A stretch of DNA of 64,000 nucleotides, taken from Candidatus Thiodictyon syntrophicum (GTDB lineage Bacteria; Pseudomonadota; Gammaproteobacteria; Chromatiales; Chromatiaceae). The notes under the pieces are model-generated. The model saw nothing but the letters and a program-made list of their open reading frames with translations, made no database searches and was not told the origin of the DNA. Positions 36,517 to 45,357 of this stretch are shown here, piece after piece (the stretch's first letter is position 1; each line of letters begins with the position of its first letter). Where the stretch lies: positions 1 to 64,000 of the forward strand of contig NZ_CP020370.1 of NCBI RefSeq assembly GCF_002813775.1. The letters run 5' to 3'. The translations under genes were made by a program, and so were the position numbers.

Positions 36517-37725
36517 GTGCCCAAATATTTCTATAAAGCCGTCAAGCTCGACGGCGAAGCGGTAGAGGGCGAGTTGGAGGCGGCCGACGAGGCCGCCGTC
36601 ATCAGTGCCCTCCAGGCCCAGGGCCTGCTGCCGTTGGAGACCCGCTCCGCCGGGGGCCTGCGCGCCCGCCTGGGCCGCACCCGGCGCCGCCGCCTGAACC
36701 AGAAAGAGATCGGCATCCTGACCCGGGAACTCGCCACCCTGATCGAGGCCGGTCTGACCTTGGACCGTTCGCTGCAGGTCTTGATCGAACTGACCCCGGA
36801 GGGCCACCTGGTGCGGGTCCTCTCCGACCTGCAAGACCGGGTGCGCGGCGGCGCCACCTTCTCCAGTGCCCTGGAGGCCCAGGAGGGCCAGTTCCCGCGC
36901 CTGTATATCAACATGGTCAAGGCGGGGGAGGCCGGCGGCGCCCTGGATCAGGTCCTGGATCGCCTGGCCGACTACCTGGAGCGGACCGCGGAGCTGCGCC
37001 AGACCGTCACCTCCGCCCTGGTCTACCCCTCGATCCTGCTCTTTGTCGCCTTCACCTCGGTCATCCTGCTCCTGGTCTTCGTGGTGCCCCAGTTCACCGC
37101 CCTGTTCCAGGACATGGGCGCGGCCCTGCCGCTGTCGACCCGGATCGTCGTGGGCGCCGGCGACCTCTTCCGCAACTACTGGTGGGCCATGCTCGCCGCC
37201 GTGGCCCTGATCGCCCTGGTCTTGGAGCGCTGGATGCAGGACGAGCAGGTCCGTGACCGCCTGGACCACCGCATCCTCGGTCTGCCGCTCTTCGGCGACC
37301 TGATCTGGAAGATGGAGACCGCGCGCCTCGCCCACACCCTCGCCACCCTGCTCAAGAACGGCCTGCCGCTCTTGAGCGCCCTGACACTGGCCAAGGAGGT
37401 GGTCAGCAACCGCAAGATCTCCCATCTCCTGGACGAGGCGGGTGAGGACCTCAAACACGGCCGCGGCCTCGCCGGCCCCCTGGTCCGGCTCAAGGCCCTG
37501 CCGGACCTGGCCCTGCAGATGATCCGCGTCGGCGAGGAATCCGGCGCACTCGACGCCATGCTCGCCAAGGTCGCCAACATCTATGACCGGGAGACCCGCA
37601 ATAGCGTCCAGTCCATGCTGACGCTCCTGGAGCCGGTGCTCATCATCGGCCTGGGCGTGGTGGTCGCCGGCATCATCATCTCCATCCTGATGGCGATTTT
37701 GGGGGCGAATGAACTGGTGGGGTGA
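36517..37725 (+). CDS. gspF: Type II secretion/type IV pilus inner-membrane protein (GspF/PilC family)
   Basis: A 402-residue polytopic platform protein that couples the assembly ATPase to the growing pseudopilus. It starts with GTG (MPKYFYKAVKLDGEAVEGE, family-like) and has two homologous cytoplasmic helical domains, about 65-190 and 265-390. Membrane segments lie near 168-195, 215-235 and 375-400. The repeated motif is GILTRELATLIEAGLTLDR...RLAHTLATLLKNGLPLLSAL, quoted in part. It belongs with gspE despite the 299-base repeat-filled gap. Confidence 0.88.
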   Translation: MPKYFYKAVKLDGEAVEGELEAADEAAVISALQAQGLLPLETRSAGGLRARLGRTRRRRLNQKEIGILTRELATLIEAGLTLDRSLQVLIELTPEGHLVRVLSDLQDRVRGGATFSSALEAQEGQFPRLYINMVKAGEAGGALDQVLDRLADYLERTAELRQTVTSALVYPSILLFVAFTSVILLLVFVVPQFTALFQDMGAALPLSTRIVVGAGDLFRNYWWAMLAAVALIALVLERWMQDEQVRDRLDHRILGLPLFGDLIWKMETARLAHTLATLLKNGLPLLSALTLAKEVVSNRKISHLLDEAGEDLKHGRGLAGPLVRLKALPDLALQMIRVGEESGALDAMLAKVANIYDRETRNSVQSMLTLLEPVLIIGLGVVVAGIIISILMAILGANELVG

Positions 37726-37805
37726 GGGCAGCGCGGCGGTCGACAATCCGCCTGGATCGTCCTAGCATGAACGCTGTCCGGCCATCGACCACGAGGGTGC
37801 ATCGG

Positions 37806-38351
37806 ATGGAAGCATACAAACTCAGTACCATCGCCGACCTGATGGAGAGCCCCGAGGAGCGGGTCGAGTTGATCAACGGGGAGATCGTCCGCCGCCCCAT
37901 GGCGCGCGCCGAGCACGGGATCGTGCAGCACCGTGCCGGGGTCGAACTGGGTCCCTGCGACCGCAAGTCCGGCCCCGGCGGTTGGTGGATCATCACCGAG
38001 GTCAGCGTCAACTACGACCTCCACCAGTGCCCCAGCCATGACCTGGCCGGTTGGCGCAACGAGCGTATGCCCGAGCGCCCGCACGGCGTCATTGAGCTGA
38101 CGCCCGACTGGGTGTGCGAGATCCTCTCCCCCGGGCACGAGCGCAAGGACACATTGACGATCTTTCTGCTCCTGCAACGCCACCGTGTGCCCTTTTACTG
38201 GCTGATCTGGCCCGAGGACCGCACGCTGGTCGCCTACCGGCTCGACGGTGATCACTATCGGGTCATCGCGACCCTCTCCGAGCCGGTGCGGGCGCGCATC
38301 CCGCCCTTCGATGAGATCGAACTGGATCTCGCTTATCTCTTGGGCGAGTGA
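37806..38351 (+). CDS. Uma2 family putative endonuclease
   Basis: A 181-residue protein of the Uma2 family, which has a PD-(D/E)xK nuclease fold but no settled biological role. Visible features are ERVELINGEIVRRP near the N-terminus, TPDWVCEILSPGHERKD (the D-x-E core) and VPFYWLIWPEDRTLVAYRL. The ATG at 37806 has GAGGG eight bases upstream. Uma2 genes are numerous in cyanobacteria and some purple bacteria. A second, divergent member is at 57.6 kb. Confidence 0.8.
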   Translation: MEAYKLSTIADLMESPEERVELINGEIVRRPMARAEHGIVQHRAGVELGPCDRKSGPGGWWIITEVSVNYDLHQCPSHDLAGWRNERMPERPHGVIELTPDWVCEILSPGHERKDTLTIFLLLQRHRVPFYWLIWPEDRTLVAYRLDGDHYRVIATLSEPVRARIPPFDEIELDLAYLLGE

Positions 38352-38516
38352 GCCGGCGAGCGGCGTCAAACGCGATCGGCGCCCTGCTCGGCATCGGCGG
38401 CCCGGGGGATAGTACCGATTACGACAGGGGCGAATGAGTTGGTGGCGTGATTGGTTCCGGCGTGAAACGCGCGTGCAATTCAAACCATCCGATCAACCTA
38501 CGAAGAGGGAAGCAAG

Positions 38517-39386
38517 ATGAAGATCAGCCGATGCACGACCGCTCGGTGGTGTCCGTCGAGAGGGATCGTCGTCTTTCTGGGCCTGTTCGGCATCGTGCTC
38601 GCCCCGCCGGTGGTCCAGGCCGTGCCTTTAAATGGCAACCTGTCCATTACGGGCAGCGTCAGCTACGACACGGGCTATGCTCAGTCCAACCTGACTGGTA
38701 CGGGTACCCAAAGCGGCGATATGAAGGTCATCCAGGGCGGGGCATCCACCTCCAGCACCTTCATTGATGCCTCCATCACCGGCAGTAACCCATTGAACGG
38801 CAACCTTACCGAGCTGGGTGACGGCTTCGATTTCTCAGGTAACGCATTGGCAGATGACGCTGGTTCGTACGGTACCGGAATCGATATCGGCCTCACTGTG
38901 GCAAACCACTCCGCCACCGACACCTATAAAATCACTTTCACCATTACTTTCGACAACAGGGTAAACTCGAGCGGTTCAGATGCCTACGCCCACTCCAACT
39001 TTTCCGTGTTCGATCGGGACGCCGGCCAGACCCTGTTCTTCACCGACCTGATGAGTGATACCCTCTTTGGAAACAAAAATGGGGGCGTGTCGAACGGAAT
39101 CTTTGGCGGGGTAATGACGGAAACGGGCTCTGCAAGCTTTGCGATCACCCTGCTCGCCGGTCAATCGGTCATCTTCGACCCCAGCCTGCACGACCTTTCG
39201 TGGACTCTGAATGGTTCTGCCGGCACGGGTTCCGCCTCCTCGGCCACCCTCAGCACCTTTCTCTCCATCACCTCGGTTGAGACGCAGAACGCCGCCCCCG
39301 AGCCAGCCGCCATGGTCCTGTTTGGCATCGGGTTAGCGGGACTGAGGGCGCTGCGTCGGCGCCGCCGCCCGCAACCTGCGAATTGA
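38517..39386 (+). CDS. PEP-CTERM sorting domain protein
   Basis: A 289-residue exported protein. A signal peptide with a long basic head (cleaved near residue 36, VVQA) is followed by a Ser/Thr/Gly-rich beta domain. The C-terminal signal is PEPAAMVLFGIGLAGLRAL followed by an Arg-rich tail, the classic exosortase substrate pattern. The ribosome site AGAGGGAAG precedes the ATG. Such proteins are usually linked to extracellular polysaccharide matrices. No exosortase gene is in the window. The body of the protein belongs to no family I can name. Confidence 0.88.
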   Translation: MKISRCTTARWCPSRGIVVFLGLFGIVLAPPVVQAVPLNGNLSITGSVSYDTGYAQSNLTGTGTQSGDMKVIQGGASTSSTFIDASITGSNPLNGNLTELGDGFDFSGNALADDAGSYGTGIDIGLTVANHSATDTYKITFTITFDNRVNSSGSDAYAHSNFSVFDRDAGQTLFFTDLMSDTLFGNKNGGVSNGIFGGVMTETGSASFAITLLAGQSVIFDPSLHDLSWTLNGSAGTGSASSATLSTFLSITSVETQNAAPEPAAMVLFGIGLAGLRALRRRRRPQPAN

Positions 39387-39462
39387 TCCCAACCGAAGCG
39401 AGGGACCGCAGTCCAGCGGTCACGCGCATCCCGAACCCTCGAACAACTGGAGGAATCACAGC

Positions 39463-40119
39463 ATGTCGTCCAATGCCCGCCTCGCCACCGCCGCCCTGGC
39501 CACCCTCTCCCTGGCCGCCGCTGCCTGGAGCCCCAACGCCGGCGCCTGTGGCAATGAACCTTTCATAGGCGAAATCTGCATCGTCCCCTACAACTTCGCA
39601 CCTCTTGGCTATGCCTTCACAGACGGCCGGATTCTGTCCATAGCCGAGAACACCGCATTGTACTCCCTGCTCGGCGGCACCTACGGCGGCGATGGCCGGA
39701 CCAACTTCGCCCTGCCCGATACCCGGGGCCGGGTGATCATCGGCGCGGGGCAAGGGCCCGGGACGAGCAATTACTGGCTCGGCGAGAAGGGAGGAACTGA
39801 GAACGTCACGCTCACGGTGAGCCAGATGCCCACCCACACGCACAGCGCCGCCACCAGCATCGCCATCAAGGCGCGTGGGGTGAGCGCTGCGGGCAATGCC
39901 GACGGACCTGGCGGCAATGCCTGGGCGGCCAAAGCCAGGGTCGGTCAATACAGTACGTCAGCGCCGGACGTCGACATGACGGCAGGGGCCATCCAGGTCA
40001 GCAGCGTCAGCACCACGGTCGGCAGCGCCGGTGGAAATCTGCCTTTCTCCATCGTCCAGCCCTATCTCGTGCTCAACCCGATCATCGCCCTGTACGGCAT
40101 CTACCCGTCCCGCAACTGA
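39463..40119 (+). CDS. Secreted phage-tail-collar/microcystin-dependent-protein-like protein
   Basis: A 218-residue protein with a signal peptide (cleaved near residue 28, AGA) and a tail-collar domain: FIGEICIVPYNFAPLGYA, YSLLGGTYGGDGRTNFALPD and a late QPYLVLNPIIALYGIYPS ending, all typical of the MdpB/tail-fibre group. A His-rich turn MPTHTHS is also conserved in collar proteins. The Sec signal suggests a host-adopted secreted or surface protein rather than a phage structural gene. No other phage gene is nearby. ATG start in a short gap behind the PEP-CTERM gene. Confidence 0.8.
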   Translation: MSSNARLATAALATLSLAAAAWSPNAGACGNEPFIGEICIVPYNFAPLGYAFTDGRILSIAENTALYSLLGGTYGGDGRTNFALPDTRGRVIIGAGQGPGTSNYWLGEKGGTENVTLTVSQMPTHTHSAATSIAIKARGVSAAGNADGPGGNAWAAKARVGQYSTSAPDVDMTAGAIQVSSVSTTVGSAGGNLPFSIVQPYLVLNPIIALYGIYPSRN

Positions 40120-40126
40120 CCCAAAC

Positions 40127-41125
40127 GTGACTGTTCATGCGAAGCGCCGACTTGCGATCCTGGGCTCGATCCTGTTGGGGCTACTCTCGGGAGCGGCGAA
40201 TGCAGTACCCGACTTGGCCGGAGAACTGAGAGACGCCCAGGCGGCCTTGGCCGTGGGCGACTATGCCAAGGCCTATCAGGCCTACCTGACACACGGCGAT
40301 GACAACCCCCTGGCCCAATTCAGCCTGGGCCTGTTTTTCCAGTTCGGCTGGGGGCGGCCGGGGGACCCGGTCGAGGCCTGCCGCTGGCAGGAAAAGGCCG
40401 CCCAAGGCGGTATCCCTGCCGCCCAGCAGTTACTCGCCGATTGCCTGCGCCGAGGCGTGCACCGGCCAGTGGACCTGGCGGGGGCGGCACATTGGTATGA
40501 ACAGGCGGCTTTGTCGGGAATCCTTACCGCCTCCTGCTCCCTGGCCGAACTTTACATGGCCGGCGAGGGGGTGCCCAAGGACCCGCAGAGGGCGCTTGAG
40601 TTGTGTCGGCAGCCAGCGGAAAGGGGCTTGCCCGCCGCCCAATTGCGGCTGGCGGGGTTTTACCTGGACGGCGATGTTGCAGTGCGTGATCCCGTATTGG
40701 CCCTGCGTTGGATACAGGCGGCAGCGCAGGCCAATAACGCCGAGGCCCAGTTCCGCCTCGGTTTGATGCTGCGTGATGGCGTCGGCCAGCCGGCGGACCC
40801 CCGTTCCGCCCGCTATTGGCTGGAGACGTCCGCCAGCCAGGGTTGGCTTCCCGCCTACTTACCCACGGCGGAACTCTATCTGAACGCCCCCGCCGACCCA
40901 GGGTCCGGTCTGCTGCCGGCGGCGGACCTGGCCAAGGCCTATCTGTGGTCGGCCGCTGCCGCTCGCAGGTTGGCCCCCGGCCCGGCGGCGGAGCAGGCCA
41001 AGGCACTGCTGGCAAAGGTGGGGGTCCTCATGCCGGACACCTGGCGGCCGGACCTGGATCGACAAATCGATCGGCATCTCGCCCAGACCGGCGTGACGCC
41101 TGCCGCGGCGGCACCTGCCCCGTGA
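40127..41125 (+). CDS. Exported Sel1-repeat protein
   Basis: A 332-residue protein with a signal peptide (MTVHAKRRLAILGSILLG..., cleaved near residue 26) from a GTG at 40127, eight bases after the previous stop. The mature part is a chain of Sel1-like helical repeats (for example NPLAQFSLGLFFQFGWG, AAHWYEQAALSGI, AEAQFRLGLMLRDGVG), about six units, ending in an Ala/Pro tail. Sel1 repeats mediate protein contacts. The tight spacing suggests co-expression with the secreted collar-like protein, with which it may interact. Confidence 0.82.
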   Translation: MTVHAKRRLAILGSILLGLLSGAANAVPDLAGELRDAQAALAVGDYAKAYQAYLTHGDDNPLAQFSLGLFFQFGWGRPGDPVEACRWQEKAAQGGIPAAQQLLADCLRRGVHRPVDLAGAAHWYEQAALSGILTASCSLAELYMAGEGVPKDPQRALELCRQPAERGLPAAQLRLAGFYLDGDVAVRDPVLALRWIQAAAQANNAEAQFRLGLMLRDGVGQPADPRSARYWLETSASQGWLPAYLPTAELYLNAPADPGSGLLPAADLAKAYLWSAAAARRLAPGPAAEQAKALLAKVGVLMPDTWRPDLDRQIDRHLAQTGVTPAAAAPAP

Positions 41126-41277
41126 GCCGGCAGACGACGATAATGGTGACGGCGGCCGATAGCGCCGGGGATGTCGCGGCACGCAACATGCGGTGGTTCG
41201 ACTATCTACCCATCTGCCCATCTACCCACGGCGCCTCTTGGCTCGCGAATTCAGTAAACTGTTCCCGGAACTCCCGG

Positions 41278-41712
41278 CTACTTCTTCAGCTCGGGAATCC
41301 TGGTGATGACGACGCAAAGCGGCCCCCCGGCTTCCGGGCCGACCGGGTGGTTGTTATCGTACTTATTCGGCCAGTCATTCGCGAATAAGTAGAGTTGGCG
41401 GTCCGGCCATTGGGCGGCCTCAGGTGGGGCGCTCCATTCGCACCCTGATCCAATCGGGAATGCACGGGTGAGATCCTTACCGCCGCAGCCGCACAGCAGG
41501 AACACCCGCTGCCACGGCAAACGGTTCCACGGCGACAACAGCCAACTCGGCCAGCCCTCTGGGCCGCAGGTGATCCAACTGTCTTGCCATGTGCCGCTCG
41601 CCGCGAAGCGGTAACGCGCTCCCGGGGTGATCTCGATGCCGCTCGGATAATAAAGTTCTCGTGGGTCAACCGCGACGGGGGCGCAGCTTTCATTGAGGGC
41701 CAGTGGGCGCAT
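41278..41712 (-). CDS. Uncharacterised protein, possibly LecA-like beta-sandwich
   Basis: A 144-residue protein. The ATG at 41712 has a strong AGAGGAGA site; longer upstream frames would run into a repeat element. It is beta-rich: YYPSGIEITPGARYRFAASG, a Trp-rich middle, FPIGSG, and a final QLYLFANDWPNKYDNNH. The spacing of PGxRYRFxASGxW, a glycine-rich FPxGSG and LYLFxNDxxxxxDN recalls PA-IL/LecA-type galactophilic lectins, whose calcium and sugar ligands lie in the ND...DN loops. This is a pattern resemblance only. There is no signal peptide. Confidence 0.5.
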   Translation of the reverse strand: MRPLALNESCAPVAVDPRELYYPSGIEITPGARYRFAASGTWQDSWITCGPEGWPSWLLSPWNRLPWQRVFLLCGCGGKDLTRAFPIGSGCEWSAPPEAAQWPDRQLYLFANDWPNKYDNNHPVGPEAGGPLCVVITRIPELKK

Positions 41713-41805
41713 GGTCGTCTCCTCTGACAGGGCGGACGTGATCCGCAAAGGGAACGGGGTCAGGCGCGAGTGCTTATCGCCGGCGCCGCCCGACATAGAA
41801 TCGAG

Positions 41806-41891
41806 GGCCTTGATTATAACCCCGGCCACCCTGCCAGGCGGGAGGTCGCCGGTCCGCAATCGATGCAGTGGCCGGAATTATGATCGAGGCC
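41806..41891. repeat. GGCC-bordered hairpin element, copy B (short form)
   Basis: Borders GGCCTTGATTATAA and TTATGATCGAGGCC match copy A at 36.3 kb, as do the adjacent segments CCACCCTGCCAGG and GAGGTCGCCGGTCCGC. The long central hairpin of copy A is missing, so this is an internally deleted copy. Confidence 0.75.
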
Positions 41892-41897
41892 CAAACA

Positions 41898-42042
41898 GGC
41901 CTCGATCATCGTTCCGGTCACCGCCCATGGGTCCCGCACAGGAGGTCGAGGCTTTAGCCGGACCAGGGCCGCTGCGACGCGAAGTCGACCGGCTAAAGCC
42001 TCGACCTCCTGTACCCTCGCGGCCGGAACGACGACCAAGGCC
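41898..42042. repeat. GGCC-bordered hairpin element, copy C (variant core)
   Basis: Borders GGCCTCGATCATCGTTCCGG and CCGGAACGACGACCAAGGCC frame a different central palindrome: 23-base perfect arms at 41939-41961 and 41989-42011 around a 27-base loop. The architecture matches copies A and D but the hairpin sequence is unrelated, suggesting a sister family. Confidence 0.75.
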
Positions 42043-42172
42043 GCCGACTCCATAAAGGTATCAAGCCAACCGCAACCCGCCAGCCGCCAGCCGCCAGTTT
42101 CATCGACCGGTTAACGCCTCGCAACTGCCGACGACAACCGGGTCTGCCCCCGTGACGCTCGCCCGCCCCCCC

Positions 42173-42628
42173 TCAATGCCGCCGCCCGGGCCGGTCGAAC
42201 TGATAGTTCTTGTCCGGATCACCGCCCTCCTGGACCGAGAACCGTGCGAACAGCACCTGGTCCCCGGGCCGCAGGGACGCGAGGGTGCTGAGGCCCATGT
42301 CCAGGTCGCGGAAATAGAAGGTCACGCCCAGCCGCTCCGCGACCGTGCAGGCGCCGTGGGCGAAGCCGTAGTCTTTGAGCCAGAAGGCGGAGATCATTCG
42401 CCCCTCGCCCGTCCAGCCAGGCATGACCTGTTGCTGCATGGCCTCGAGCACGGTGCGGAACCGGGTCTTGATGGCTGCATCCTTGAGCGGGCGGCCGCGC
42501 TCGCGGAAGGCCGGATCGAGGGCCAGGACGTCGAAAAAATAGCCCATCGGCTGGTCGAAGTCGGTGGCCTGCACGAGCATGGACTTCAGGTGATCGATCT
42601 TGCCGGCGAGGTTGGTTGGCTTGGTCAT
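42173..42628 (-). CDS. Uncharacterised 151-residue protein
   Basis: I do not recognise a named family. It is soluble, with a helical N-terminal half (LAGKIDHLKSMLVQATDF) and a mixed C-terminal half (LGVTFYFRDLDMGLSTL, PGDQVLFARFS). It has one cysteine (HGACTVAE) and no signal peptide. It lies 78 bases downstream of the radical SAM gene amrS on the same strand, so it may be expressed with the AmmeMemoRadiSam genes. Composition matches its neighbours and the frame is clean. Confidence 0.6.
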   Translation of the reverse strand: MTKPTNLAGKIDHLKSMLVQATDFDQPMGYFFDVLALDPAFRERGRPLKDAAIKTRFRTVLEAMQQQVMPGWTGEGRMISAFWLKDYGFAHGACTVAERLGVTFYFRDLDMGLSTLASLRPGDQVLFARFSVQEGGDPDKNYQFDRPGRRH

Positions 42629-42706
42629 GCGTCTGTGCCCGATTCATGGATATGGGCAGGATTCTATCGCGTCGGCGAGTGCCTCCGCGACCTGCGCCGA
42701 CCGCGC

Positions 42707-43795
42707 TCAGTCGGGCGCCGGTTGGGCCTGCCCGAACCCCACCGGCAGGCGCCGGGCGCCCCAGGTGCCGGGGCGCGCCTCGAAGACCCCGGCGCAGGGG
42801 GTGCCGCAGGCGGCGCAGTGTCCGGTCGCGTCGAGCCCCCAGTGGCCGAGTTGGTACCAGTCCCGCTCGATCAACAGGGCCCCGCACCCGTGGCACCAGG
42901 TGCTGCCGCCCGCCGCGTCATGGCAGTTGCCGGTGTAGGCGTGGCGCACGCCGTTGCGCCGCGCGATCTCACGCGCCCGCTGCAAGGTCGCGGGCGGGGT
43001 GGGCGGGGCGTCGCGCAGCTTCCAGTCCGGGTGGAAGGCGGTGAAGTGCATGGGGACATCGACCCCCAGGTTGCCCACCACCCAGGCCGTCATGGCGTCG
43101 ATCTCGGCCTCACTGTCGTTGTAGCCGGGGATCAGCAGGGTGGTGAGCTCGAACCAGACCGTGGTCTCGTGGCGCAGGTAGCGCAGCATCTCCAGGACCG
43201 GTGCCAGGTGGCCGCCGCAGACCTGGCGGTAGAACTCTTCCGTGAAACCCTTGAGATCCACATTGGCCGCGTCCATCGGCGCGAAGAAGGCCTCGCGCGC
43301 CCCCGGGCTCACATAGCCCGCGGTCACGGCCACGTTGCGGATGCCCAGTTCCCGGCAGGCCAGCGCCGTGTCCACCGCGTACTCGAGGAAGGTCACCGGG
43401 TCGTTGTAGGTGTAGGCGACGCAGCGGCAGCCCAGTTGCGCGGCGCGCCGGGCGATGGCCTGCGGATCGGCCGCGGCGGCCAGGGTGTCCTGGTCGCGGG
43501 ACTTGCTCATGTCCCAGTTCTGGCAGAAGCGGCAGGCGAGGTTGCAGCCGGCGGTGCCGAAGGACAGGACCGGGGTGCCGGGCAGGAAGTGGTTGAGGGG
43601 CTTCTTCTCGATCGGGTCGACGCAGAAGCCGCTGGAGCGGCCATAGCCCTCCAGGACCAGGGCCCCGTCGCGGCAGGCGCGGACAAAGCAGAAGCCCTGT
43701 TGGCCCTCGCGCAATCGGCAGGCGCGCGGGCAGACATCGCATTGCACCCGGCCGTCCGGGAGCGGGTGCCAGAACTGGGTGGGGTGGTTCGTCAT
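42707..43795 (-). CDS. amrS: AmmeMemoRadiSam system radical SAM enzyme
   Basis: A 362-residue radical SAM protein of the PFL-activase-like AmrS family. The iron-sulfur cluster motif is CNLACRFC (Cys84, 88, 91). An N-terminal cysteine-rich region (CDVCPRACRLREGQQGFC) and the family stretch PIEKKPLNHFLPGTPVLSFG precede it. A C-terminal cluster (WCHGCGALL, CAACGTPC) probably binds metal. It is transcribed away from amrB-amrA across a 199-base gap. The reaction is unknown; the three genes co-occur widely. Confidence 0.93.
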   Translation of the reverse strand: MTNHPTQFWHPLPDGRVQCDVCPRACRLREGQQGFCFVRACRDGALVLEGYGRSSGFCVDPIEKKPLNHFLPGTPVLSFGTAGCNLACRFCQNWDMSKSRDQDTLAAAADPQAIARRAAQLGCRCVAYTYNDPVTFLEYAVDTALACRELGIRNVAVTAGYVSPGAREAFFAPMDAANVDLKGFTEEFYRQVCGGHLAPVLEMLRYLRHETTVWFELTTLLIPGYNDSEAEIDAMTAWVVGNLGVDVPMHFTAFHPDWKLRDAPPTPPATLQRAREIARRNGVRHAYTGNCHDAAGGSTWCHGCGALLIERDWYQLGHWGLDATGHCAACGTPCAGVFEARPGTWGARRLPVGFGQAQPAPD

Positions 43796-43994
43796 GGTGA
43801 GCTACTCGTCGCTGTGAAGCCGGTGGCCCGCACGCGCGGCCGGGCGACGCGGGGAAGGTTCGGGACGGGGAGAGCGCCCCTTCCTGTTAGAGTAAGGATA
43901 GGCCAAACGCCGCGGCGCGGCGGTTGGCGGCGCAGCCTCGCTATAATGACGGTAGAACGCCCGTCTCGTCGGGCACCACGCGAGGGACACTCCC

Positions 43995-44786
43995 ATGTCG
44001 ATCGATCGTCAACCGGCCGTTGCCGGGGCCTTCTATCCGGCCAATCCAGTCGTCCTGGGGCGCCGCGTCGATGACCTTTTGGCCGGCGTCGCGGACAGCG
44101 GCGCCCTGCCGCACCCCAAGGCCCTGATCGCGCCCCACGCGGGCTATCAATACTCGGGGCCCATCGCGGCCAGCGCCTATGCCCGGCTCGCCCCCATCGC
44201 CGCGCGCATCCGTCGGGTGGTGCTGCTGGGCCCGGCCCACCGGCTGCCCTTTCGCGGCATCGCCTTTACGGGCGCGGACCGCCTGCTGACCCCGCTCGGC
44301 GCGGTGGACCTGGACCGGGAGGCCCTGGCGGGGCTTGCCGACCTGCCCCAGGTCCAGCGCCTGGACGCCGCCTTCGACGGCGAGCACTGCCTGGAGGTCC
44401 AGTTGCCCTTCCTCCAGCGGGTGCTTGGCGACTTCCGCGTGGTGCCCCTGATCGTCGGGGCCGTTGAGCCCGAGGCGGTGGCGGAGGTGATCGACCGGCT
44501 CTGGGGCGGGGACGAGACCCTGATCGTCATCAGCTCCGATCTCAGTCACTATCACGATTATGCCACCGCGACCCGGCTCGACCGGGAGACCACCCGGGTG
44601 ATCGAGCAGCTGGAGCCCGCGGCCCTCGACCACCAGGCGGCCTGCGGGGCCACGCCGCTCGCCGGGCTGCTGGTGGCCGCGCGCCGCCGCGCAATGCAGG
44701 TGCGCACTCTGGACCTGCGTAACTCTGGTGATACCGCCGGTCCCCGCGACCAGGTGGTGGGGTATGGTGCCTATGCCGTTTTCTGA
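43995..44786 (+). CDS. amrB: AmmeMemoRadiSam system protein B (Memo homolog)
   Basis: A 263-residue homolog of human MEMO1, with a fold related to extradiol dioxygenases. It shows APHAGYQYSGP (first metal-type histidine), LLGPAHRLPFRG, GEHCLEVQLPFLQ and SSDLSHYHDY, which together form the presumed metal pocket. The ATG at 43995 gives MSIDRQPAVAGAFYP, the expected N-terminus. It overlaps the start of amrA by about 20 bases. Confidence 0.94.
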   Translation: MSIDRQPAVAGAFYPANPVVLGRRVDDLLAGVADSGALPHPKALIAPHAGYQYSGPIAASAYARLAPIAARIRRVVLLGPAHRLPFRGIAFTGADRLLTPLGAVDLDREALAGLADLPQVQRLDAAFDGEHCLEVQLPFLQRVLGDFRVVPLIVGAVEPEAVAEVIDRLWGGDETLIVISSDLSHYHDYATATRLDRETTRVIEQLEPAALDHQAACGATPLAGLLVAARRRAMQVRTLDLRNSGDTAGPRDQVVGYGAYAVF

Positions 44787-45351
44787 ACCCGCGATGCTGG
44801 ACCCCGAGGCGCGACGGCTGCTGCTGGATGTCGCCTGGGAGTCGCTCCGCCACGGCTTGGCCCGGGGCACGCCCCTGACCCCGGACCCGGCAGGGTTTCC
44901 GGAGCCCCTGCGGGCCCACCGGGCGGCCTTTGTCACCCTGAACCATTTCCAGTCGCTGCGCGGCTGTATCGGCCACCTGGAGCCCTGTGCGCCGCTGGTC
45001 CAGGACGTGGCGGAGAATGCCTTCGCCGCGGCCTTCCGCGATCCGCGGTTTCCGCGGCTGGAGCCCTGGGAACTGGACGCCCTGACCCTGGACATCTCGG
45101 TCCTGTCCATCCCCGAGCCCATGCGCTTTCGCGACGAGCAGGACCTGCTGCGGCAACTGCGCCCCGGGGTCGACGGCCTGATCCTCGCCGACGGTGCAGC
45201 GCGCGGGACCTTTCTGCCGTCGGTCTGGGAGTCGCTGCCAAGGCCCAGGGAGTTCCTCAACCATCTCAAGGGCAAGGCCGGACTCCCGGGCGACTATTGG
45301 AGCCCGACCCTGCGGGTCTCGCGCTATCACACCGAATCCTTCGGCGGTTAA
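44764..45351 (+). CDS. amrA: AmmeMemoRadiSam system protein A (AMMECR1 domain)
   Basis: A protein of about 195 residues with the AMMECR1 domain: FVTLNHFQSLRGCIGHLEP, NAFAAAFRDPRFPRL and ELDALTLDISVLS, plus the late FLPSVWESLP. Several ATG codons (44764, 44773, 44794) could start it. 44764 has GGTGG about seven bases upstream and is chosen, though 44773 is equally plausible. It is translationally coupled to amrB. The function of the domain is not established. Confidence 0.92.
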   Translation: MVPMPFSEPAMLDPEARRLLLDVAWESLRHGLARGTPLTPDPAGFPEPLRAHRAAFVTLNHFQSLRGCIGHLEPCAPLVQDVAENAFAAAFRDPRFPRLEPWELDALTLDISVLSIPEPMRFRDEQDLLRQLRPGVDGLILADGAARGTFLPSVWESLPRPREFLNHLKGKAGLPGDYWSPTLRVSRYHTESFGG

Positions 45352-45357
45352 GCCTCC

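Larger units (their letters stand above)
41713..42172. other. 460-base gap filled by two hairpin elements
   Basis: No gene is seen. After the 41712 ribosome site it contains GGCC-bordered elements B and C, about six bases apart, then about 130 bases of GC-rich sequence with no recognised signal. Confidence 0.6.

Noticed and set aside
39463-40119. Tail-collar-like gene considered as evidence for a prophage
   Set aside because: It has a Sec signal peptide and no neighbouring phage gene, integrase or attachment site.
42152-44074. 640-codon plus-strand open frame across amrS and the 151-residue gene
   Set aside because: It runs antisense to amrS, which has diagnostic cysteine motifs; the plus frame has none.
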